From the NCBI GenBank assembly GCA_001600615.1, contig BCKK01000010.1:571392-635391 (forward strand): DNA of 64,000 nt, written 5' to 3'. A program made the translations under genes and the position numbers. A model generated the notes under the pieces. That model was not told the origin of the DNA, did not search any database, and saw nothing but the letters and a program-made list of their open reading frames with translations. Shown here one piece after another: positions 22,887-34,030 of this stretch (the stretch's first letter is position 1; each line of letters starts with the position of its first letter). Source of the stretch: Dioszegia crocea. Lineage: Eukaryota; Basidiomycota; Tremellomycetes; Tremellales; Bulleribasidiaceae.

Positions 22887-22935
<49 letters not shown>

Positions 22936-23085
22936 CCAAGCGGTCCGTGCCGGCAATTTCCCTGAGGTTGAGTGTCAGACAGCATAAGCGTGCAGTGCAA
23001 GTGGTACAGTAATACTTGGTTATGCTTATCATACTTATGTCTATCGATCTTGGAACATATGCCTGAACACCGAAAAGGGAGCGGG
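22677..23085. promoter_or_regulatory. Region upstream of the BTB-like gene with a dinucleotide repeat
   Basis: About 400 bases between the BTB-like start and the MOT1 stop. It contains a TG/CA microsatellite, described separately, about 210 bases upstream of the BTB-like ATG. No gene is seen; the open frames here merely read through the repeat. Confidence 0.45.
22888..22933. repeat. TG microsatellite, 23 perfect units
   Basis: An uninterrupted run of 23 TG dinucleotides (46 bases) on the plus strand, that is CA on the strand of the neighbouring BTB-like gene. It is expected to be length-polymorphic between strains and able to form Z-DNA. Confidence 0.97.
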
Positions 23086-26000
23086 CTAGACTTTGCTGAG
23101 GAAATTCGACAATGACAAATCGGCATATTCGTCCTCTGGCGGCAGGTCGTCCAGTCTAGTATCAATCAGCTCATATCACCACCGACGCATCAGGCAAGCA
23201 ACTCACCCTTCCAGAATCCTAGCCGCTGAAATTGGCCCGGCTCCTGACTTCCCAGCTCCCACTTTACCCTTACCCGGCTCTCCATCTGCCGAGACTTTGA
23301 ACAGGTCGAGCACTTCTCCCGTGTTCATAGATCCCAGCCCGGCGTTCTGCTGAGTGACAACAGACGATGCGATGTTGAGTTTGAAGCGTTGTAATCTGAG
23401 ATTTTGTTAGCTATTACTCCACCCAGACCGATGAAGAGTTAACTTACCCCATGATCTTCTCCTCCAACGTTCCCCTCATGATCAACCTATACACACTGAC
23501 CACCTTCCTCTGCCCCAGCCTATGCGCCCTATCCATCGCCTGCAGATCCTTCATGGGGTTCCAATCGTGATCCACGAAAATGACCGTATCTGCCCCCGTC
23601 AAGTTAAGCCCTAGACCTCCGACACTGGTAGTAAGGAGCAAGACGTCGATAGCGGGGTTCTCATTGAATGTTTGAACAACGGCGTGGCGTTTTCGAGGAT
23701 CGGTAGAGCCATCCATCCGCATATAGGTTACGGAGGGCATGTGAGTGGCGAAGAGGGAGGTTTCGATGAGGTCGAGCATGGGGCGCAGTTGACAGAAGAT
23801 TAGGACGCGGTGGGAGGGGGTATCGTCAATCTTGTCTGAGGCAGGTAGGCCGATACCGCAGTCGTTGAGTAGTTGCCTATTGGGGTCAGCTTACTACTCA
23901 TGCGAAAGACAAGCACGTTATGGCAAGCTGAGACTTACTTCAACGCTTCAAGCTTCGGTGCATTCCCCAGATCCCTCAACCCAACCTCCTTACCCAGCCC
24001 CGCCCGACTCTTCAGCTCATCCCACCTTCCCTTCCCATCCGCCCCATCCAGTACTAGCGCCGGGTGATTACACAGCTTCCTCAAATACTGCAGACTCTGG
24101 AACACATGTCCCTGTCCCGCCTTGGCCTCCGACTCCACTTCCTCACCCGCCTCTTCCGCCGCTCGGGATTTAGAAAACTCATCGTATAGCACCGACTGGA
24201 TAGGGGAGAGATCACAATAGTAGTCTTGGATGATTTTGGGAGGTAGGTCGGACAGGACGTCTTCTTTGAGTCGACGAAGGAGGAATGGGAGGACTTGTTT
24301 ATGCAAAGTCTCCAAAGCGGCGGTAGCTACGGCCATCAGCTATTTGCCCTCCAGTGAACAGGGGCCCGACAGCTAAGTGCTCACCTGCTTCTCGTTCTTT
24401 CGGCGTAGCTTTGCCCTCCCGATCGGCCATAACTGGTTTCCCAAACTTCTCCTGGAACCCCCTCTCACTCCCCAAAAACCCCGGCATGAGGAAATCAAAC
24501 AGACTCCAAAGCTCCAGCAAGTTATTCTGAATGGGTGTCCCACTCAACAACAACCTATGCTGCGCCCTGATCTGCTTCACCGCCGCCGCCAGCTTCGTCT
24601 TGGCATTCTTGATGATGTGCCCTTCATCCAGCACACAATATAGCCAATCAATCTTGGACAATTCGGCAATGTCTGCTCGGACAGTCTCGTATGAGGTAAT
24701 GACGACGTCGTGGGAGGAAAGAGTGGTGCGGAGGTGGGCACGTTGGGCGTGTGTGCCGACGTATTGAATAGGGCGGAGGAAGGAGGTGAATTTTAGGATT
24801 TCGAAATACCAATGTCCGGTCAAAGTGGGGGGACAGACAATAAGGGAGGGGAGATGGGTAGAATCGGGGGAGCCAGTGAGACGATGTTTGGTTAGGCGTT
24901 CGTGGTGCTTTGAGCCGATGATGCAGATAGATTGGAGAGATTTGCCCAGTCCCATATCTGACATGGTCAGCTTCATTCCTGGAATCTATAATATCTAGAC
25001 GGAAGCTCACCATCGCACAAAATCCCATGAAGCTGATACTTGGCCAAGAAGGCCAACCAGCTCACACCATCCTTCTGATACTGCCGCAAGTCCGCCTTGA
25101 TCTCAATAGGAATCTGGTATTGCTCGGCCTTGGACCCGTCAAGCAGTTGCATGAGGAACTTTCGCTCTTCGTCCCGCTTAGCCAGAAGGTCAGGGGAGAA
25201 GTTTGGTGGATCGGGTATTCCAGCCTAGAATGTGTCAACTTTGGCTCTTCGGCGACGGGGCATAAGCTCACCTCGAGAGGGACCATCTTGATCAATGATG
25301 CAAAGGTGCTGGTTGATAGTAGCCGGACACTCTCGTCTGGATCACTCATACGTCCCAGAATAGGAACGATGAGGAAGAGAACGTAGGGCAGAGCTTTGAT
25401 GTCCAGCAGTTTGATAATATCTGACTGGTCAGCTCCTTGACTTTATTCATTCACGTAAAAGATAACTCACGATGAACAGCCTCAACAGCCCCTTGTCTCG
25501 CCTGGACCCTCCTCGCATCCCCAATGAGCGGCACAACCGCATCCACCGTCGCCCTCATCGCTTCGTCAATCATCACATCGCATAATGCCGCAAAGCACCG
25601 TGCAGCTGTATTCCTGACAATGGCGAAGGACGATTGTAGAGCGAGGATGATGGAAGGAAGGAGAGTGGTAAGACGGGGATAGAGACTGGAATCGAGATCG
25701 GGAGCAACAAGTCGGAGGGATGTCAAAGCGTCGATTACCGATTGTCCCGCTTGGACATTGGTCCTAAGCTTCTCATCCGCTGCTTCCACGGAAGTGTCTG
25801 CAAAGAGTCAGCTCCGGTATACCTCGCAACAAAGAGAGATCCGTTGAGCTCACCAATTGAGTAGTTGGCTAGTAAAGCAGCCCCAACTCCCTCCCAGAAC
25901 TTCGATACCTCCTCAAACAAACTTTGCCCAAACACACCCGCCAAAGCTCTGAATGCCTCTAGCCCGCCCCGCCTGGTCACTCGCATTCCTATCTGAGCCT

Positions 26001-29000
26001 CCGTCTCATCTTCCTCAACCTGCGTCTTCCCCTTCTTCTTTGCCGCTTTCGCTGCAGCCTCTTTCTCTTCGCGCAGAGTCTCGATTCCGCCATTATCGGC
26101 AGAGTCAGGCCGGAACAGGGGTGTGACGGACGTATCGGAGCACAGGAAGGTGAATAGGTTCGAGACGACTTTGTTGGAAGGGTTGACGGGTCGGGTGAAG
26201 AGTGGTGAAGAACAGTAAGCGATGAAGGCGGATATGGAGGCGGCGGAGCGGGTCTGGAGGATGACAGAATCTTCTTTCTGGGAATATCAGCTTTTCGGTC
26301 CCAGTCATGTCACCACGCTAGCTCACCTTGACTGAATCCATAATGGCCTTGATCAATCCCCCAAACTTGGCCGGTAGGACTCGTAGAGCCACCAGAGCCC
26401 CCGCTACTCCCGCCGCGACCTGTGTATCGTACTTCTCCTTCATAACCGCATAGTATCCAATGCTGACGATCACCTTCCGCTGTCGGTCCTTCAGCCCCGG
26501 AACAGCAGTCTTGAGCGCCGCCTTGCCCAGCTGCGCCATTAAACCGTCAAACTGGCTGGTCGCAGCAGCTTGAGCGGTTGCTAAGGTGAAGACATCCGAG
26601 CTCGAGCTGGACGCATCGACTTTTCTCGGGAGGGCAGGAATGAGCTTCTTTGCCAGCTTTCCTTCGGTAGCGAAGGCAGATAGGAGAGCTTGACAGTCTG
26701 CCTGGATGCGTTGTAGGATGGTTGTCATCTCGGTATAGGTGGCGCGGGGAGGAGCTTCGATGATGCCCAGTAAGGTGGAGGTGAGGAGCTGGGCGTCGGC
26801 GTTGGTATCGCCTAGGCTTTGGATCGGCCCAGTGTGATTTCGATCGACTTCGGCCGCCCATTCTTGGATGATGATCGAGGCCATTAGGACCTTATGAGCA
26901 GATCCGGATGAGAGTGCTGATTTGAGCAACTCGAGGTCCTATGTTTGTCAGCTTATGCTCCTGTTCAAACATTGTTTAACTCACATCACCAAGTCCCAAA
27001 CCCCGCATGAATCCTAAAGCCTTCGCACCATCTATCCTCGTCTCCCACATAACCTCGGCATCCACCAGCCCCAGATCACCCGCCATCATGGCTTTATCGA
27101 CGTTATGACCGCCCGTCCGTCTCTTCGTATCCATCTCGAATAGATCTGGATCCAGTGGCTGTCCAATGGGAGTCATGACTAGCCCATAGTACTCGTCGAC
27201 TCCCGAGATCTTCCCAGATCCTGAGAGCTCTACTATACCCGCTTTCCACGCCTCCATTGATATTCGCCGTATATCTGCATTCTGTTCCAGAATGAGGTTT
27301 TCGAAGAGGTAGGATAGGAAGTCTAAGCGCATCCAATATGTACGGTCAAAGTCGTCGGCAGTGGCCAAGCGATGAAGAGCAGAAGCTACTGCGAGGCGGA
27401 CAGAGACGATGGGGTGACGACGATAGGGGTAGATGGTGGGGATCAGGCGCTCGTTCTTGGCGGAATCGAAGAGCTGGATGAAGCGGGGGTAGGCGAGCAT
27501 TGTACCTGAGTGTTCAGCCGACGAAGCTTGAAGGATGGCACGGAAACTCACCTAGCAGATCCATGATCGCACCGATACTGCTTCCCAATTCATCTTGATC
27601 GTTCGCCAGACAATGCCAAACTGTGTCAAAGATGGCCCGAAGTTGATGGTCGGGCAAGGAAGTTGCGAGCTGCCCCGCAATAGCTAGAAGAGTCGACGCA
27701 GCGACAGTCCGCACATCGTCATCGGCGTCTTTCATGCTGCACGGTCAGCTCTGAGCCGAAAGGAACGCTGGACAACTCACGATAGTATGGTGACCTCAAC
27801 GACATCGTTGATCAAGCTGAATTGCCCATCTCCATTTTCCGTCTTCACATCAACCGAGCTAGACGGTGCCTCTCCGAGAAGGTCACCTCTCACAGCCACC
27901 TCATACTTCAATCCCAGCAATCCGGCATGCCGTATCTCCCAAGAGAATCTCTCCCACTTCTCCCTACCAGCAGTGTCTTTCCCCCGCTTAGCCCAAACCT
28001 GCCTGATCATCTGCACCATCACCGCATGGACCTCCTTCACACCCTCGACCGAGAGGTGTCGCAGGCATATTCCCAATCCCTGCGCTGAGGTCTCACGCAC
28101 GGGAGCGACGACAGTATCGCCAAGGAAGTCTCCGAACCGATCGAGAGCGAGGAGAGTGAGGAGATGTCGAGCTATGGGTAGGAGGACGCTGTCGCCGAGA
28201 GAGGGTAGTGAGCGCGTGATTTCCATGACTCCCTGGGCGGCACCGTGTCGGGCCTGCCATGCTGGATCGGAAAGGGAAGGGATGATCTCGGTGATTATAG
28301 TCACCCAAGGGGATTCGCTAGGTTGAAGCTTGATGCGGTATCTTTCGGCACGAGTGGAGACGGGGTTACCGTCGGCATCGACAGTAGGCTCAACTTGACC
28401 ACCGCCACCTGCGGCTGCTGCAGCGCGAGCCTTTGCGCCCGGATCAATGATGACAGCATCGCTAGACATTGAAGGTAGAGGTATAGCTGGTTTGCCAGGT
28501 GATGTTTGTGGAGTAGAGGCAGCGTAAGATGAGGGTCCCGCTGAAGCTGTCTTTGTCGCTTGCTCATTCAATTTGCGCATTCTATAGTCAACCGGGTTCC
28601 CGATAAAACTCACTTATTTACCTCTTCTGCCATATTGCCCTTCTTTCTCTTGACCATGATGACCTGTCTAGCACTCAACCCCTCGAATATGTCCACGGGC
28701 GGATCGGAGCTGGGTGGATTGACGCTCGACCCCGACTTGCCCCCGTCCATCGCCGCATCCTCGCCCTCGTCCCCAATGACATTATCAACATCATCGCCCC
28801 ATCCCACGGCGTCTCCCAGCCCAACCGATCCTAGCATAGCCTGACGCCGCTTTGCCTTATCGGCAGGTCCGGGCTTAGCGATGTATTCTCTTCCGGCGGA
28901 GGCAAGTAGGGTACTGCCATTCTTGACCAGGTCCAGAATGTCGACGGGCGGGATATCGAAGGGGACGGCTGATGATGAGGATGATAGAGTGGAAGAGTGG

Positions 29001-29399
29001 GGAGGAAGGTAATTCGCCAGTAAACCGAGTGCGTGGGCGGCGGCGCTGCGAGACTCAGACTGTTTCGACTTAAGGATGGGGATGAGTTTGCTGATTGTCT
29101 CGAGCGCCTCATCCCATGCTTCGTCTTCACTGACCGTAGCATGAAGAGCGACGGTGTTGGGATTCTCCGGCTTCGTGTCCTCTTCTTTGACAGCCACCTT
29201 CCGATCCTCCGTTGTCTCGTCCGGGCGAGCTGCGCGGAAGATCTTGCAAGTGAGGTCTGCGAGCTGTTTCGAGGCGGTCCGGCGAACAGCGGATGACGTG
29301 CCGGTCTCAAGGAGAAGGATGAGCTTGTCGTGTCTGTAGGCAGTCAGCGACATTATGAGGGAGAACGAGGACAAGAGGTAAGACTGACCTGTAGGACAT
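23086..29399 (-). CDS. MOT1: MOT1/BTAF1, Swi2/Snf2 ATPase that removes TBP from DNA
   Basis: Essential transcription regulator that uses ATP to strip TATA-binding protein from promoters. The first exon is tiny (MSY plus part of Arg, from 29399) and splices to HDKLILLLETGTSSAVRR, the conserved MOT1 start. A long array of HEAT-like helices follows (ESRSAAAHALGLLANYLPP, WQARHGAAQGVMEITRSLPS, EIRHAGLLGLKYEVAVRGDL). The C-terminal motor has DMGLGKSLQSICI (motif I), DEGHIIKN (motif II with DEGH, as in MOT1), LLLSGTPIQNN (motif III), TTSVGGLGLNLTGADTVIFV (motif V) and QAMDRAHRLGQRKVVSVYRL (motif VI). It ends DEYADLSLSNFL with TAG at 23086. Numerous short introns. Size fits the family (about 1,800-1,900 residues). 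No break is seen. Confidence 0.95.
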
Positions 29400-30435
29400 G
29401 GTGGAGTGGGGTGAAGTGGGGTAGACTGCCTCCACCGTGCCGTAATGATTACAAAATTTACTTCCGTGGGGGAAGAGGCTGTATTTGAATTAGCCCTTTG
29501 GCGCTTTAAGGACTTTTATAGTCAAGTCTCATTAGGAAACTGCCCTCGGCTCTAATCGCCGATAATCCCCGGTGTGGCACTTTTGACTCATCAACTCCTC
29601 ATCCCTTGTTCCCACCGAGGGCATTTGTTGCAGATCATGCAACCATAGGCCATGAATACACTGTAATACAATTCGACTGAAGCTGTGCCCTCTGTGTGTG
29701 CCGACAGCGACAAGTCCCTCATCAGACCAAGTGGCAAAGGTCGTCCCATATCGAGGTGAATCTGATGAAGGTGAAATGTTTACGTCTTGTTGACATCGGT
29801 CAGCTCGTCGACTAACTCGATCTCGGCGATAAACTTCAAATCTCAGAATCTCGTTTCCGACAATCTCGTCTTCGGCGTCTACGGCGCTCTCTCAACAAGG
29901 CACGCTCATGCAATGAAGCATCTCAGAACAGTCTCAGGGCCCTCTCCGAGTCTCCGAATAGTCGAAAGTCATTTAACATTGTCCTTCCCAATCCGGTAAA
30001 AACTACTGTTGACAGTCAAAACATGTTTACCGATACTCGCCGACATATCCCATCCGGCTGACCTCGATGTCAACAACCCATCTCACCTTGGTCCAACCGA
30101 TAAGACGATAGATCGGCCCCTCTCAAACATTACGGCAAGGTGTAAACAAAGCTTACGGCATGTTGGCCCGTAGCATTGGACATGTCGCCCGAGCCTGTTG
30201 TGCCTGAGGCTAATTGGAACCAAACAAACCGGGATGATTCGTCTTGTTAGCGTGCCTCGGGAAGTTGAGCTGGCTCGAGGCAGACATACATAAGCCGGGA
30301 CATTTGGATCCCCAGCAGAGCTTTTCTTCTTCATCAATCCAACACCACTCTAATCACTCACAGCTCTACGCTCACCCCACACTCATTTAACCACGCTCTT
30401 TAACCCCAACCCTCAACTCAACCCCACATACCAAC
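29400..30435. promoter_or_regulatory. Long divergent intergenic region (MOT1 / GPI-protein gene)
   Basis: About 1 kb between divergent starts. MOT1 probably needs little of it, so most is likely the promoter of the abundant-looking surface protein gene at 30436. The last 130 bases (about 30305-30435) are C/T/A-rich with almost no G, the leader type seen on strongly expressed fungal genes. A 70-codon frame at 29787-29999 has no domain. Confidence 0.5.
30305..30435 (+). promoter_or_regulatory. C/T-rich, G-poor leader of the GPI-protein gene
   Basis: Strong bias to C, T and A (CTCACC, CCCACA, CAACTCAACCCC) just before the ATG. It is consistent with a transcription start region and 5' UTR of a highly expressed gene. 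No TATA box is assigned. Confidence 0.5.
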
Positions 30436-31530
30436 ATGTCCTCCAAAGCTCTTTACTTCCTCGCCGCCAGCGCTATGGGTGCTGCCATGGTCGCCGCCCA
30501 GGCTGCCCCCAACTGGCAATACGTATGTCTGCCCTGTTCCTCGCTTGGATCTTCCGCTGATGTCGCAGATCCCCACCACTTGTGCTACCGCCTGCGCTCA
30601 GACTGCCCAGATCTCCTCCCTGTGCCAGGTATGTCTTTTCTGTCTAACAGACGCGTGTAGATGCTGACACGCTAGACCCAATACGCCGGTGACTACACCA
30701 ACATCTACGGATGCTACTGTAATGCCTTCCCCTCCGACGCCGCATCATGTGCCACCTGCCTCAACAGCAACGACGCCGCTGCCCTCGGAGCCCTAGTCAC
30801 ATCGACCATCACCGCCTGCCCCGCCGCCACCAAGTCATGTTTCTTCCAGTGCTCATTCGACACCTGCAAGCCATCAGACATTGCTTGCCAATGTACGTCT
30901 TCCTTTCCTTGATCCTTGGCTTGAGCTGACTGTCAGGTTCCGCCTCATACCTCTCCAGCATCTACAACTGTGGCTCTTGCAACACCGCCAACGGCAACAC
31001 CGGTGCTACCCAACTCAAGGACTGGCAGAACCTCCAGGAGTCTTGCAAGAACCAGAACTACACCGGCGCTTCAGGCAACTTCGTCACCACCCCTCTTGCT
31101 AGCCCCACTGGCCAAGGTATGTCTCATCAACTACTCGTCTTGTCTGGAACTACGCTGATATCTCCTAGCCAACTACGTCCCCGTCTCCCTTACCGCCGTC
31201 GGTGGTGGTGCCGCCGCTACCGGTAACGCTGCCGCTCTTGGCATCACTGGTGCCGCCGGTGGTGCTGCCGGTGCCCCCGCCGCCGCTGCTTCTGCCACCG
31301 CCCCCGTCGGCGCCGTCGCTGCCGTCGCTGGTGCCTCATCCGCTGCCCCCGTCGTCGGTGCTGGCGCTGTCACCACCCTTGCTGGTGGATCCGTCAGCCG
31401 AATCTCTGCCTCGGCCGCTGTCGCCGGAGCTTCCGGTGCCGCCACGGCCTCCAAGGCCGCCGCCAACAACCTCGCTGTCCCTGCCACTGGTCTATTGGCC
31501 ATCCTCGGTGCCGTCGCTGCTTTGCTATAG
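30436..31530 (+). CDS. Cys-rich, Ala-rich secreted protein, probably GPI-anchored (CFEM-like)
   Basis: Exons 30436-30522, 30569-30628, 30676-30892, 30937-31116 and 31169-31530 add to 906 bases (301 residues). A signal peptide is clear (MSSKALYFLAASAMGAAMVA with cleavage near AQA). Residues about 30-160 hold 16 cysteines in pairs (PTTCATACAQTAQISSLC, YGCYC, SCATC, CQC, CGSC), recalling CFEM and related haem-binding or cell-wall modules but not a textbook 8-Cys CFEM. The C-terminal half is an Ala/Gly/Val/Ser low-complexity stalk ending in a hydrophobic tail (NNLAVPATGLLAILGAVAAL), the usual GPI signal. The codons are strongly C-ending (GCC, ACC), which with the G-poor leader suggests high expression. 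Role: surface or wall protein; substrate unknown. Confidence 0.85.
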
Positions 31531-32087
31531 AGTGTAGTATAGGGAGTAGATATCAAAACAGGACAATTCTCGCTCTTTCGACCGTGATACCCACTAGGGG
31601 GACTCTCGCTTTTTCGATTCGCTAGTCACCAGGATTATAGGGATGCACATGATTGCACCCAGTACTTTCCTTTCTGGACACTTCATTGACTGGCTTGGAG
31701 TGGCATACCCCTGTACCCTCGATCGTATACAGCAGACTCAGCAGACTGGCACTTGAGAATGCCACCATGAATATCCGATCTCGGACTCAAAACATGATCT
31801 CGACCAAACTCGACCATTCGCCTATCCTCTTTCACCCTCTTTCACCATTCACCTTGCTCTGTCGATCTCCTACTCTGTACGACCCAGCGCCTTCCTCCAA
31901 TAGCCTAAGGATGCGGAGCGAATATTGCCTCGGTCCGCTTTCACCGGACCTGGACATGTTTAGGAGTGAAAGGACCGGAAGGGGTCCTTCACCCTTTCAT
32001 TCGCCAAGCAGTCGCTACATCACAGCTCTTCGCTCCATGTAATTTCTGCTCCACTCGCCTCTCATTGATGTGCATACTCCGAGTGCG
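31531..32087. other. Intergenic region upstream of the GNAT array
   Basis: The 3' flank of the GPI-protein gene and promoter of the first GNAT gene. A plus-strand frame at 31653-32042 is open for 129 codons but has no domain and sits where a promoter is expected. I see nothing else. Confidence 0.4.
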
Positions 32088-33476
32088 ATGGACGACAAGA
32101 AACTTGCGAATTACACAATCCGATTAGGCAATGAGGCGCAGAAGGAGCAGCATCTTCGAGCCTCCTATGTTTCCTGGCATAGGGGCCGGTCCTGGGAGGT
32201 GGGTCTTTGGTTCTGGACCTATCTCAGTATCCATCTCTGTACGCGCTCTGCGGCTGACGCGTCGCAGGACTTCATGGAGGATCAGCTTCAGTGTGTCAGG
32301 GGTCCTGATGACGGCTGGGCGAATAAAGGTGCTTTACAGTGCTTCATGTTGGTCAGGCGTGATGATTATGATGGGCCCATCTATGCGGGATGTGTGACGT
32401 ACGTTCAAGCTTCTCATATCTGCCTGACCTGAGGATAGAGCTGATAGCGAAGTCTTCGTCGAAAGAGCTTTTACAAAGACCCAAACTCAGCTGAGGTCAA
32501 AGATACCTTCTCGTACGGTATTTGTTCGGTAGTCACACCTGAGCAACATCGTCGTAAGTAACCTCTGACCAAGACCTGCTTCTCTCCTCAAGGGGACATA
32601 AGCCAATAGCCAGGTAATGGCTTCGCAACACATCTCCTCCGGCTACTCCACTATCAACTCGGAACAACCCTCCCTCCCTTCCCAACCGACAAGTGGGGCC
32701 CTGCTCCTCCTCCTCTCTCGGCCGAAGATCAAGCTGCCATACCTCCAGGTATAGCCTCTACGCTGTGGTCGGACGTTGGCTCGGTCTTCTACAAACAAGT
32801 CACTATCGGTATCGACCTGCCGGGCTGGGTTGTGCGAGACGAGGATTGCCAGCAAATCGTCTGGAAGCTCTCCCCCCGCGTCATCGACCCCTCTTCGGCA
32901 GGCAAGAAATGGGACTGGATCTACACTCATGATCTACCCAGCATCGGCGAAATCCTCTCCAAGGCTGCGCGTGAGCGAATGTCCCTCACCCCTTCTTCGA
33001 CGCCAATTTGGTCTGCCGACCCAGCCTCGCCAGGGCTGTTGCAGTACATCCCCTCTCGGACTATGCGACCTCGCTCTGCCGACTGGCGTACCGCGTACAT
33101 TCTCGACCCCTGCGGTATCCGTCTACCTGCTCCGGAGCCAGGGCAGGAAGATGCCATAGTCCTATTTGTGGCTTCACCCCTCGTCATTGGCAGGGCGGTG
33201 CACATCACTTACATCCACAATCTGAAAGTAGAAATGCTGCCAGCTCTGCTCGAGGCGCTGGATGAGGTGGGCGCCGCGAATGAGTTGGAAGAAGGATGGG
33301 TGTGGGGCATATCGCCACAAGGCGCACTTGGCAAGGCCTGGTCGGCTTTGGATGGGAGAGTGATCAAAGCTGGAAGGAGGGATGAGATTAATGGTCATCT
33401 GCTGGGAGTGGCTTGGTATGGAGATGCGGGGATTCGAGGGGAGATGGCAGATACTCCGATGTGGAGTTGGTGCTAG
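32088..33476 (+). CDS. LYC1-like GNAT N-acetyltransferase, array copy 1
   Basis: First of four tandem copies. Exons 32088-32198, 32268-32398, 32453-32553 and 32614-33476 give 401 residues. The N-terminal GNAT fold starts YTIRLGNEAQKEQHLRA, with LRRKSFYKDPNSAEV before a strand (CSVVTPEQHR) that leads into the acetyl-CoA loop RNGFATHLLRLLHYQLG. The C-terminal domain carries STLWSDVGSVFYKQVTIGID, PGWVVRDEDCQQIVWKL, WDWIYTHDLPSI, ADPASPGLLQYIPSRTMRP, DPCGIRLPAPEPGQ, VHITYIHNL, then ends WSWC. The layout matches the fungal LYC1 family, named for Yarrowia lysine N6-acetyltransferase. Whether these act on lysine is not known. The exon 3 donor has two GT choices three bases apart (GTCGTAAGT). No signal peptide or TM segment. 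Confidence 0.86.
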
Positions 33477-34030
33477 GTCAAGGGAAGGATCTTTCGGGAA
33501 AGCAAAGGCAACTCTCGTAGTTTGACGATCATGACATACATTGTGCTGAGTTGTCTTTTTCGGCCGCTTTGAGAACCTGCGGAAGATCAATACAGATGGA
33601 GTATGACAGCATTGTTCAAGCTCTACGACTACTTGAGCTGGGATATGCAAGTAAGTGTCACTGCCACCTACTGCCTGTTGCTACATCTCGGCGTGAGCTC
33701 AAGATATCAGGCACCGTACATTTTCCCTACTCTTTTCTCACTTTTACCACCTCATATCGCATTCGGGTGTTATGTGATGCTCTTCTCAGTCCGAGCCGAT
33801 CTCGATATCCACTGTTATCATGAGGGCCGACTCACCTTTCACAGCCGAGCGTGGGAGAACAAGGCTCCGCTACAGGACGCGAGAAGGTTCCGACGTCCGA
33901 GCTTCTCGGGTCTGCTTGGGGGTCCTTTCGATACGCAGTCCTCTGACAGCCTGAGCGAACAAAGCAACGTACTCTTCTTTGTCGCCATCAACATTAACCC
34001 GACCATACTTATTACACCTCGCAAGGAGCA
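33477..34030. other. Spacer between array copies 1 and 2
   Basis: About 550 bases, the 3' flank of copy 1 and promoter of copy 2. An open frame at 33603-34196 crosses the start of copy 2 in another frame and has no domain, so it is taken as a chance frame. No partial GNAT remnant is evident. Confidence 0.4.

Noticed and set aside
23832..24173. Plus-strand Pro/Ser-rich frame opposite MOT1
   Set aside because: A shadow of the MOT1 ATPase exon on the minus strand.
31173..31556. 127-codon minus-strand frame opposite the GPI-protein stalk
   Set aside because: It is a shadow of the GC-rich, codon-biased Ala/Gly stalk on the plus strand.
31653..32042. 129-codon plus-strand frame upstream of the GNAT array
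   Set aside because: No domain, lies in the expected promoter and has no relation to the GNAT copies.
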